Part shown: one piece after another, positions 1-6,823 of the stretch
How positions within the stretch are numbered: position 1 is the stretch's first letter
Layout: each line of letters starts with the position of its first letter
Assembly (NCBI GenBank): GCA_903896915.1
Contig: CAITZN010000114.1
Coordinates: 1-9,008, forward strand
Origin: an uncultured bacterium
GTDB taxonomy: Bacteria; Desulfobacterota; Desulfobulbia; Desulfobulbales; Desulfobulbaceae
Length of the DNA stretch: 9,008 nucleotides
Direction: 5' to 3'
The notes under the pieces: model-generated
What the model was told of the DNA's origin: nothing
Database searches by the model: none
What the model saw: only the letters and a program-made list of their open reading frames with translations
Position numbers and translations under genes: made by a program

Positions 1-251
1 ATTGTCACTTATACCACTCATCCCAAACGGCAAAAAGGAAAAAACCAGAGGACACATGCTCTTAGCTTGTGCGTATTAGCTCCACCACTCTCTCCCATCG
101 GAACAAGTGACAATAACAGTATGCTTTTAACTACTGCCCCAGCAATACCCAAAATCGGCCTCCAGCCCCTTTACCGTCGACGATTTGGAAGCGGACAAGA
201 CCTATTTTCCTCTTGCATACTCACGAAAAATAATGCCATAGTTGAAACACT

Positions 252-785
252 ATGCACATCTCGCACAACACCCATCCTGTGACACCTTCACCGCCTGTGG
301 TTATCTTCGGCTGCGGCAATGTCCTGCTCGGTGATGACGGCTTTGGTCCGGCAGTGATCGAGGCTCTGCTGCCCCTCAATCTGCCTGAAACGGTCAGCCT
401 CATTGATGCCGGCACCGGTATCCGTGAATACCTGCTCGATTACCTCATGCTGCCCATCCTGCGGCCGGAACTGCTCATTATTATTGATGCGGGTCACCAA
501 CAGAGCGGCGCTCCGGGCGTAGTCCTGGAATGTTCGCCTACAGCAATTGCAGCGAAAAAAATCCACGATTTTTCCCTGCACCAGTTCCCTACGGTCAATT
601 TGCTCAGAGAGCTCCAGGAAGAGACCGGTATCGAGGTGGTGCTGCTGATCGCTCAAACCGCTGTAATACCTGACCACATTGCCCCAGGACTCTCGTCGAC
701 CATGCTTGCTGCTGTGCAAGACGCTTGTCACCGTATCCTTCGAATTATCTCCCGTTACACCTCTCTGGAGACAACCGCTCCATGA
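252..785 (+). CDS. Hydrogenase maturation endopeptidase (HyaD/HybD/HycI family)
   Basis: A nickel-dependent protease that clips the C-terminal extension from a NiFe hydrogenase large subunit once nickel is inserted. At 177 residues it has the usual family size. The N-terminal signature GCGNVLLGDDGFG lies at residues 20-32. The likely metal-sensing residues of the family are all present: Asp28/Asp29 in the GDDG motif, Asp79 in IIIDAGH, and His110 in FSLHQF. It has no signal peptide or membrane segment, so it should be cytoplasmic. ATG 252 is the first start after an in-frame TGA at 243-245, but no good ribosome site precedes it; GTG 279 or GTG 297, closer to the conserved core, are alternatives. 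Its stop overlaps the next start (ATGA at 782-785). The likely substrate is the MvhA encoded downstream, which carries a matching cleavable tail. Family assignment is firm; substrate assignment rests on gene context. Confidence 0.9.
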   Translation: MHISHNTHPVTPSPPVVIFGCGNVLLGDDGFGPAVIEALLPLNLPETVSLIDAGTGIREYLLDYLMLPILRPELLIIIDAGHQQSGAPGVVLECSPTAIAAKKIHDFSLHQFPTVNLLRELQEETGIEVVLLIAQTAVIPDHIAPGLSSTMLAAVQDACHRILRIISRYTSLETTAP

Positions 786-2245
786 TCTACGAGATCAAAG
801 TCAATGAACTGGCCGAAGAGTTCGGAGTGCATCGCAACACCATCCGCAACTGGATTAATTCAGGTGCATTACCTGCACAGGAAGGTCCGGGACGGCGATA
901 CCAGATCCAGTGGGAGGACTACAAACGGCTCTGCGATAAATTTGGTCGCGAACCCCGGATAGCACCGGAACCCAACAACAAGACCGAAGCGCCCTCGTTA
1001 CCAAAAAATGAAAGCGCCCTCCCCTCGGTTCGCTTGGGACTCAAGACCAACCCACTCTACAGTCAACCGGCCATGGCCGATATTTGCCTTACTTGCGGCT
1101 CCTGCGCCGGAGCCTGCCCGATATCCGGGGTTGACGATCTCGATCCGCGCAAGATCATCCGTATGGCCTTCCTCGGTCTTGATGAAGAATTGCTTGCCAG
1201 TGACTGGCCGTGGAAATGCACTATGTGCGGCAAGTGCGAAGTTGTCTGCCCGATGAATGTCGAGATATTACAATTGATGCGCCGTATCCGCTCCCGCCGC
1301 GATCGAGACAAAGTACCCGCTGCCATCCAGAAAGGCGTGGTCACCTGCCTTGAAAAAGGGAACAACCTCGGCATCCCCAAGGACGACTTCATCATTCTCT
1401 TAAAAGAACTGGGCGAGGAATTGGCCGAGTCTTCCTGTCCCGGTTTTGTCACCCCTATAGATGTCCGAGGCGCCAGAATGCTGGTGACCGTCAACTCCAA
1501 ACAACCCTTCGCCGAACCTGAGAGCCTGACCTGGTGGTGGAAAATTTTCCATGCTGCCGGTGAATCGTGGACCATCTCTTCCGAAAACTGGGAAGGGGTC
1601 AACTGGGGAATTTACTCCGGCGACTACAGTGCCATGCGCACCATGGCCGAACGGATCATCGACAACATAGAACGGCTCAACTGCACGGCACTGCTTTTGC
1701 CGGAGTGCGGCCATGCCTACTACGCTACCCGTTACGCCCTGGAACACTGGTTTCCTGAATCTCTTAATCAGTTTAAAATCTATACGGTTTTCGATCTGTT
1801 GCTCGAATATCTCCAAGAAAAACGAATTACCCTCTCGCCAGTTGTCCACAATAAACTGGTGACGTTTAACGACTCCTGCAACTATGGCAGAAAATCGCTC
1901 AAGACCTTTGGCCACGGTTATTTTGAGGAGGCCCGATCGTTGACCCAGGCCTGCTGCACTAAATATGTCGACCTGATCCCAGATCGCGAGGAGAATTACT
2001 GCTGCGGTGCCGGTGGTGGAGCCTGGGCCAGCCCCTTCGGAGCCGAACGGGTTTTTCATGGCCGGATCAAGGCCAGACAGATCAGCGAATCAGGAGCGAA
2101 GCTGGTCATAACCTCCTGCCAGAACTGCAAAGATCAACTGGAAAAATCGCTGAACCGTGAATTCAATCTCAATATCGAGGTTCAATTCCTGTGGGAACTG
2201 GTAGCAAAGGCCCTGGTCAAGCCCGAAGAAGCGCGACAACCATGA
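782..2245 (+). CDS. HdrC/HdrB-like (HdrD-type) iron-sulfur protein with N-terminal MerR/excisionase-type HTH
   Basis: A 487-residue fusion. Residues 3-52 resemble a MerR/excisionase-type helix-turn-helix (NELAEEFGVHRNTIRNW, then a short basic wing GRRYQIQWEDY). A Pro/Asn/Lys-rich linker covers about 57-90. An HdrC-like ferredoxin domain has two CxxCxxCxxxCP motifs (Cys102/105/108/112 and Cys146/149/152/156). An HdrB-like region follows: its C-terminal CCG motif is complete (Cys366, Cys407-Cys408 in NYCCGAGGG, Cys446-xx-Cys449), while the N-terminal CCG half keeps only Cys309 (PECGHAYY). In Hdr complexes this part takes one electron branch from HdrA and reduces a disulfide at a non-cubane [4Fe-4S] cluster. 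ATG 782 is preferred: it overlaps the protease stop as ATGA and has GGAG at 767-770. A TTG at 725 would extend the protein into the upstream gene. The acceptor cannot be deduced; CoM-CoB is unlikely outside methanogens. The HTH may bind DNA or may be a structural or protein-binding module. Confidence 0.88.
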   Translation: MIYEIKVNELAEEFGVHRNTIRNWINSGALPAQEGPGRRYQIQWEDYKRLCDKFGREPRIAPEPNNKTEAPSLPKNESALPSVRLGLKTNPLYSQPAMADICLTCGSCAGACPISGVDDLDPRKIIRMAFLGLDEELLASDWPWKCTMCGKCEVVCPMNVEILQLMRRIRSRRDRDKVPAAIQKGVVTCLEKGNNLGIPKDDFIILLKELGEELAESSCPGFVTPIDVRGARMLVTVNSKQPFAEPESLTWWWKIFHAAGESWTISSENWEGVNWGIYSGDYSAMRTMAERIIDNIERLNCTALLLPECGHAYYATRYALEHWFPESLNQFKIYTVFDLLLEYLQEKRITLSPVVHNKLVTFNDSCNYGRKSLKTFGHGYFEEARSLTQACCTKYVDLIPDREENYCCGAGGGAWASPFGAERVFHGRIKARQISESGAKLVITSCQNCKDQLEKSLNREFNLNIEVQFLWELVAKALVKPEEARQP

Positions 2246-2352
2246 GCACAATCCGGCATACACTACAAGAGGCTGCTCCCGAAAGACGACCACGCAACAG
2301 GCCGAGAAGGTCTCTCATGATGAAATTCCATGGAACGACGACACATGTCTGA
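2242..2352 (+). CDS. Possible 36-aa small ORF bridging the HdrC/B-like gene and hdrA
   Basis: A short ORF begins at ATG 2242, overlapping the preceding stop as ATGA, and ends at TGA 2350-2352, a few bases inside hdrA. It would encode a basic, Arg/Pro-rich peptide (for example ERRPRNRPRRS) of no family I recognise. Two internal ATGs at 2317 and 2320 sit 6-9 nt after a good ribosome site, GAGAAGG at 2304-2310, so an 11-residue version is also possible. It may simply carry ribosomes across the gap and couple hdrA translation to the upstream gene. Equally it may be a chance reading frame in an intergenic stretch. No domain or transmembrane segment is visible. Confidence 0.25.
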   Translation: MSTIRHTLQEAAPERRPRNRPRRSLMMKFHGTTTHV

Positions 2353-5300
2353 CAATACGATGAGCGGTGCAGTCATGGTGGTGGGCGGCGGCATCTCCGG
2401 GATGCAGGCTGCCCTGGATCTCGCTGACTTAGGATTTCTGGTCTACTTGGTAGAGAAAACCGGTGCCATTGGCGGGGCCATGCCCCAATATAACAAGGTT
2501 TTCCCCACCAACGACTGTTCAATGTGCATTATCGCCCCGAAACTGGTCGAATGCGGACGCCATCCCAACATTACCATCATGACCCTTTCCCAGGTGGTCG
2601 ATATCAGTGGCCAGGCAGGGGACTTCACCATTCGGGTCCGGAAATATCCCCGCTATGTCGACACCAGCAAGTGTATCGCTTGCGGACAGTGCAGCGCCCA
2701 GTGTCCCAAGAGTGTCGACGATTCCTTCAATAGTAATATCGCCAAACGCAAGGCGATCTATATTAAATATCCCCAGGCTGTACCGCTCAAATACCAGATT
2801 GACCCCGAGGCCTGCCTGAGAATAAACCAACCGGGAGCCTGCGGTGTCTGTGCAGAGATCTGTCCACCCGGAGCTATCAACTTCGACGACCAGGAACATG
2901 ATCACGAACTCCGGGTTGGAGCGGTGGTTATGGCCCTTGGGTTTCAAACCTTTGATCCGTCCAAAGCCAAGGTCTGGGGACACGGCATCTATCCCAACGT
3001 TATCACCTCGCTCCAATTCGAGCGCTACCTCTCCCCAAACGGCCCGACCGACGGCATCCTGACCCGTCCCTCTGATGGTGAACCGGTAAAGAAGATCGCT
3101 TTTCTGCAATGCATCGGCAGCCGAGATAAAAACCGCTGCAACAACGAATACTGCTCATCGGTCTGCTGCATGTATGCGATCAAAGAAGCGGTCATGGCTA
3201 AAGAGGTCAATCCAGAGTTAGAGGTTTCCATTTTTCACATGGACATGCGGACCTCTGGCAAAGAATTTGACCGCTATTATGAACGGGCTCGCTCCGAATA
3301 CGGGGTTAAATTTATCCGTTCCCGCATTCATGGGGTGGAACCGAAAGGGACCAAGGGCGACCTGCGCCTCCACTACATCAGCCCTCAGGGTAAGCAGATT
3401 GAGGAGATCGTTGACCTGGTAGTCCTTTCGGTCGGCCTGGAAACACCGGACTCAATGGTCAAATTGGCCGAGACCATCGGTATCCACATGACCCCGGACC
3501 GCTTTGCCTCTATCTCAGCCTTCATGCCGGTCCACACTTCTCGAAAAGGTATTTTTACCTGTGGCGCCTTTAACGGACCGCGCGACATTCCCCAATCGGT
3601 GATCGGCGGTTCCGCCGCCGCAGCCAGCGTGTCGTCGTTGCTGGCCAGCGCCCGCAATACCATGACTAAAACGACCCCCCCATCGATTGAACTCGATGTA
3701 CGGCTTCAAGAACCACGGATTGGTGTTTTCGTTTGTCATTGCGGCACCAATATCGCCGGCGTCATTGATGTCGAAGAGCTCACCGCCTATGCCAAAACCC
3801 TACCGCAGGTCGTGCATGTGGCACGCAACCTTTTCACCTGCGCCCAGGACACCCAAGATCTCATCGTGCAACAGATCAGGGATAATGGCCTGAACCGGAT
3901 TGTGGTTGCTGCCTGCACACCGAGAACCCATGAGCCGCTGTTCCGCAAGACGCTTAAATCGGCAGGAATCAATGAATATCTGTTTGAAATGGCTAATATC
4001 CGCAACCAGAATGCCTGGGTACACAATCAGGAGCCTGAAACAGCCACGCGCAAAGCCAAAGACCTGGTCAAGATGGCGGTAGTCAAGGTCGCTACCCAAA
4101 CAGCCCTCAAACCATTGCGTATCCCGATTACCCCCTCGGCTCTGATTATAGGCGGCGGAGTGGCCGGCATGACCGCAGCGCTGAATCTTGCTAAACAAGA
4201 ATTCCATATCCATCTGGTAGAAAAGACCTCGCAGTTGGGCGGTAACGCCCTCCACCTTTTCCAGACCTGGAACGGCGAACATGTACCCCGATTCCTCAAA
4301 GAACTCAGCGAAGAGGTGCTGAACAACCCAAACATCGAGGTTTTCTACAACAGCACGGTCGTTGAAGTCGCTGGACATGTCGGCAACTTCAATACCACCA
4401 TTAAAACCGGCACGAACCGGAAACAAACAATCGAACACGGTGCTACCATTATCACCACCGGCGCCAAACGCTATATTCCCGAGGAATTCGAGTACGGTAA
4501 AATCCCCAAGGTGGTCGCCTCGATTGAGTTCGACAAACTGCACATGCACAACGAGACCAGGGTGGCGAACGGCAAATCCTTTGTCTTCATCCAATGTGTC
4601 GGTTCTCGTAACAAGGAGCGACCGTACTGTTCGAAATCCTGCTGTACCCACTCGATTCAAAGCGCCATTAAGTTGAAAAAAGAAGTGCCTTCGCGGCAGA
4701 TTTACATCCTTTATCGCGAAATCCGTACCTACGGCCAACGCGAACGCATCTATAACCAAGCCCGTGAACTCGGCATCATTTTTATCAACTATGAACTGCA
4801 CGGGCCGCCCAAGATCAGCCGTGAAGATACCGGGGTACTGGTCGAGGTCTGGGATCATGTCCTCCACAGGCCGCTCGAGATCAAGGCCGACATGGTTATC
4901 CTGGCCGCCGCCACCCTTGCCAGCCCCGAGGCCGTGGAACTGGCCAACATGTTTAAGCTCCCATTGAACGCTGATGGCTTTTTCCAGGAAGCCCACGCCA
5001 AACTTCGGCCGATGGACTTTAACGTCGATGGCATCTTCGTTGCCGGCTTAGCCCACTATCCCAAACCTCTGGAAGAGTCGATTTCCCAAGCTCTGGCTGC
5101 CGCTGCCAAGGCCGGTCGCCTCCTGGCCCGCAAAGAGATCGCCCTGGAACCCAACACAGCTCTGGTTGACCCGGAACGCTGTGATGGCTGCGGCTTGTGT
5201 ATTGACGTCTGCCCCTACTTGACCATCCACCTGGTAACCTACCAGGACGATGATGGCTCAGTCAAAAAATCAGTGACCATTAATCAGGCCCTGTGCAAAG

Positions 5301-5428
5301 GTTGCGGCATCTGCCAGGGGACATGTCCGAAGCGGGGTATCACCATCTCCGGATTCACCTACAATCAAATCGAAGCCCAGATTGACGCTGCCCTGTGCAC
5401 GGAGCTTACACCAGAGGCATCGCTATGA
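2345..5428 (+). CDS. hdrA: Double-module HdrA-like flavin/iron-sulfur protein (electron-bifurcating core)
   Basis: A 1027-residue protein with two HdrA-type units in tandem. Unit 1 (about 8-440) has an FAD Rossmann motif GGGISGM (14-20), a ferredoxin insert with Cys110/113/116/120 and Cys157/166/169/173, and the HdrA signature CIGSR...YCSSVCCMYAIK (256-280). Unit 2 starts with the HdrA N-terminal CHCGTNIAGVIDVEEL region (464-479), then a second Rossmann motif GGGVAGM (603-609), a variant signature CVGSR...YCSKSCCTHS (751-770), and a C-terminal two-cluster ferredoxin (Cys946/949/952/956 and 984/987/990/994). Single HdrA proteins are roughly 650 residues. In characterised MvhADG-HdrABC complexes the HdrA FAD splits an electron pair from MvhD between ferredoxin and HdrB. 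Which FAD bifurcates here is unknown. ATG 2345 follows a GGA at 2332-2334; ATG 2330 would add five residues and ATG 2360 would remove five. The stop overlaps the mvhD start (ATGA, 5425-5428). No signal peptide, so cytoplasmic. Confidence 0.92.
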   Translation: MSDNTMSGAVMVVGGGISGMQAALDLADLGFLVYLVEKTGAIGGAMPQYNKVFPTNDCSMCIIAPKLVECGRHPNITIMTLSQVVDISGQAGDFTIRVRKYPRYVDTSKCIACGQCSAQCPKSVDDSFNSNIAKRKAIYIKYPQAVPLKYQIDPEACLRINQPGACGVCAEICPPGAINFDDQEHDHELRVGAVVMALGFQTFDPSKAKVWGHGIYPNVITSLQFERYLSPNGPTDGILTRPSDGEPVKKIAFLQCIGSRDKNRCNNEYCSSVCCMYAIKEAVMAKEVNPELEVSIFHMDMRTSGKEFDRYYERARSEYGVKFIRSRIHGVEPKGTKGDLRLHYISPQGKQIEEIVDLVVLSVGLETPDSMVKLAETIGIHMTPDRFASISAFMPVHTSRKGIFTCGAFNGPRDIPQSVIGGSAAAASVSSLLASARNTMTKTTPPSIELDVRLQEPRIGVFVCHCGTNIAGVIDVEELTAYAKTLPQVVHVARNLFTCAQDTQDLIVQQIRDNGLNRIVVAACTPRTHEPLFRKTLKSAGINEYLFEMANIRNQNAWVHNQEPETATRKAKDLVKMAVVKVATQTALKPLRIPITPSALIIGGGVAGMTAALNLAKQEFHIHLVEKTSQLGGNALHLFQTWNGEHVPRFLKELSEEVLNNPNIEVFYNSTVVEVAGHVGNFNTTIKTGTNRKQTIEHGATIITTGAKRYIPEEFEYGKIPKVVASIEFDKLHMHNETRVANGKSFVFIQCVGSRNKERPYCSKSCCTHSIQSAIKLKKEVPSRQIYILYREIRTYGQRERIYNQARELGIIFINYELHGPPKISREDTGVLVEVWDHVLHRPLEIKADMVILAAATLASPEAVELANMFKLPLNADGFFQEAHAKLRPMDFNVDGIFVAGLAHYPKPLEESISQALAAAAKAGRLLARKEIALEPNTALVDPERCDGCGLCIDVCPYLTIHLVTYQDDDGSVKKSVTINQALCKGCGICQGTCPKRGITISGFTYNQIEAQIDAALCTELTPEASL

Positions 5429-5841
5429 ACCGGGAACAGAAAATCATCGCCTTCTGCTGCAACTGGTGCTCCTATGCCGCTGCAGACCTGGCCGGTATTT
5501 CTCGTTTGCAATATCCGGCATCGATACGGATCATACGGGTCATGTGCTCAGGCATGGTGCATCCCGAGATGGTCATGCATGCACTGGCCCAAGGTGCGGC
5601 AGGGGTCATGATCATTGGTTGCCACCTCGGTGAATGCCACTATATCAAAGGCAACGAAATGGCCCTGGCCAGAGCGGAAGTGATTACCGACACCCTTGAA
5701 GACCTTGGCTACGCGAGCGAGCAATTCCAGCTGACCTGGGTTTCCTCAGCCGAACCGGAACGGCTGGTCGAAGCCTTCCGCAACATGTGCGGACGTTTGG
5801 CGGTGTTGCAATCCGAGCAATCGGCAGACCATATAATGTGA
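5425..5841 (+). CDS. mvhD: MvhD/FrhD-like hydrogenase delta (iron-sulfur) subunit
   Basis: A 138-residue protein matching the MvhD family, which carries a [2Fe-2S] cluster and links the hydrogenase to HdrA. Visible signatures, in order, are AFCCNWCSYAAADLAG (residues 9-24; Cys11, Cys12, Cys15), RVMCSGMVHPE (38-48; Cys41) and GCHLGECHYIKGN (65-77; Cys66, Cys71). These cysteines are the candidate cluster ligands. Some anaerobes have selenocysteine in this family, but all expected positions here are Cys. ATG 5425 overlaps the hdrA stop and has an AGAGG ribosome site at 5413-5417, so it is preferred over GTG 5395, which lies inside hdrA. The tight overlap with hdrA and the 15-nt gap to mvhG fit a relay in which electrons leave MvhG, pass through MvhD and enter HdrA. 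Confidence 0.93.
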   Translation: MNREQKIIAFCCNWCSYAAADLAGISRLQYPASIRIIRVMCSGMVHPEMVMHALAQGAAGVMIIGCHLGECHYIKGNEMALARAEVITDTLEDLGYASEQFQLTWVSSAEPERLVEAFRNMCGRLAVLQSEQSADHIM

Positions 5842-5856
5842 GGCTGAGCAGGCCGG

Positions 5857-6777
5857 ATGAAACCAAAGCTCAACTTTGAATGGCTGCATGCCTGTTCCGG
5901 ATGTGAAATTTCCATGCTCAATTGGGGCGAACAATTGCTTGATTTGTTCGATCAGGTCGAAATCGTTCATTTCCCCTTGCTTATGGACCATAAATATGGA
6001 GGTCAGCTGGGAGAAGGAGCACCTCTCTCGCTGCCTGAGGCGGATATCGGCCTGGTCTCCGGCGGTGTTGCCCACCAGGAGCATCTCCAGGTGCTGCAAG
6101 AGATGCGCAAGCAATGCCGGACCCTGATTGCGCTTGGCACCTGCGCCACCCACGGCGGTATTCCAGCGATGCGCAATCAGTGGTCGACTGCCGACACTCT
6201 TCACACCGTGTTTACAGCCGGCACCGTCGATAAAGAAATATCACCCTCCTCTGCCCCTGCTTTTCTTGACCGAGTCTACAGTATCGACGAAAAAGTTCGG
6301 GTCGATGTTAGCCTGCCCGGATGCCCACCCCAACCACAATTGATCGGTGCGGTTATCAAGGCATTGGTCAACAAAGACGCATTCCAACTGCCGCAAAAGA
6401 GCGTTTGTGAAACCTGCCCTACTATCCGGGAGGGGAAGAAAAAAATGGCCCCTGTCCAACGGTTTCTGCACAATGCTGACTATGACCGCGACCAGCCGGT
6501 TAGCGAGATGCAATGCCTGCTTGAACAAGGCCTGGTGTGCATGGGGCCGGTAACCGCCGGTGGCTGCGGCGGTAAAGATACGCCCCTTTGTCTTCAGGCC
6601 CGTGTCCCCTGCCGTGGCTGTTACGGCCCGGTACAGCCAGGCGGTAATCAACTCCTGGACATGATGAACGCTTTGGCCAGCAACGGTATCGATCACCGTG
6701 CTCTCGTTGACCGCAAATCTTTGTTGCGCTTCAGCGGTGCCCACGGTCTGCTCAAACCGGCCCGGAAAAAGAACTGA
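5857..6777 (+). CDS. mvhG: Mvh-type [NiFe(Se)] hydrogenase small subunit
   Basis: A 306-residue small subunit that carries the iron-sulfur chain taking electrons away from the nickel-iron site. Proximal-cluster ligands are recognisable: Cys13 and Cys16 (HACSGCE), Cys96 (LGTCATHGG) and Cys156 (LPGCPPQP). The C-terminal half has further cysteines at 184/187 (CETCPTI), 220, 228, 237, 245, 252 and 255 (PCRGCYGP), enough for two more [4Fe-4S] clusters, as in the group 3 (MvhG/FrhG-like) small subunits. There is no twin-arginine leader and no C-terminal membrane anchor, so the enzyme is cytoplasmic, unlike periplasmic uptake hydrogenases. A GAGCAGG-like ribosome site lies at 5846-5852, before ATG 5857. 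Gene order mvhD-mvhG-mvhA supports the family call. I see no truncation or missing proximal ligand. Confidence 0.94.
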   Translation: MKPKLNFEWLHACSGCEISMLNWGEQLLDLFDQVEIVHFPLLMDHKYGGQLGEGAPLSLPEADIGLVSGGVAHQEHLQVLQEMRKQCRTLIALGTCATHGGIPAMRNQWSTADTLHTVFTAGTVDKEISPSSAPAFLDRVYSIDEKVRVDVSLPGCPPQPQLIGAVIKALVNKDAFQLPQKSVCETCPTIREGKKKMAPVQRFLHNADYDRDQPVSEMQCLLEQGLVCMGPVTAGGCGGKDTPLCLQARVPCRGCYGPVQPGGNQLLDMMNALASNGIDHRALVDRKSLLRFSGAHGLLKPARKKN

Positions 6778-6823
6778 CTTGCGGGAAGCTGTTCCCCCTT
6801 ACCACTCTGAGGAGTCTGAAATC

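Noticed and set aside
205..240. Possible sigma-70 promoter: TTGCAT at 213-218 with ATAATG at 230-235.
   Set aside because: The spacer is only 11 nt, far from the usual 16-18, and no better pair or sigma-54 type GG-GC element was found by eye.
1..282. A plus-strand frame open from the window edge to TGA 280-282, running into the protease gene.
   Set aside because: The translation has no recognisable motif, is Thr/Pro/Ser-rich without domain character, has no clear start and overlaps a secure gene by about 30 bases. It could be the tail of an upstream gene, but an open stretch of this length can occur by chance.
725..781. TTG 725 as the start of the HTH-HdrC/B gene.
   Set aside because: It adds 19 residues that overlap the protease gene and carry no motif. 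ATG 782 has ATGA coupling, an upstream GGAG and begins right at the HTH domain.
2243..2245. Other TGA stops in the operon (HdrC/B-like gene, hdrA, mvhD, mvhG) as further Sec codons.
   Set aside because: In each case the protein already ends after its full set of motifs, and the downstream frame shows no conserved CxxC-type continuation. Expected Sec-prone positions in MvhD and HdrA are Cys.
3800..4996. A long minus-strand open frame (398 codons) opposite hdrA.
   Set aside because: It lies wholly antisense to a strongly supported gene and its translation shows no domain; long antisense frames are common opposite codon-biased genes.
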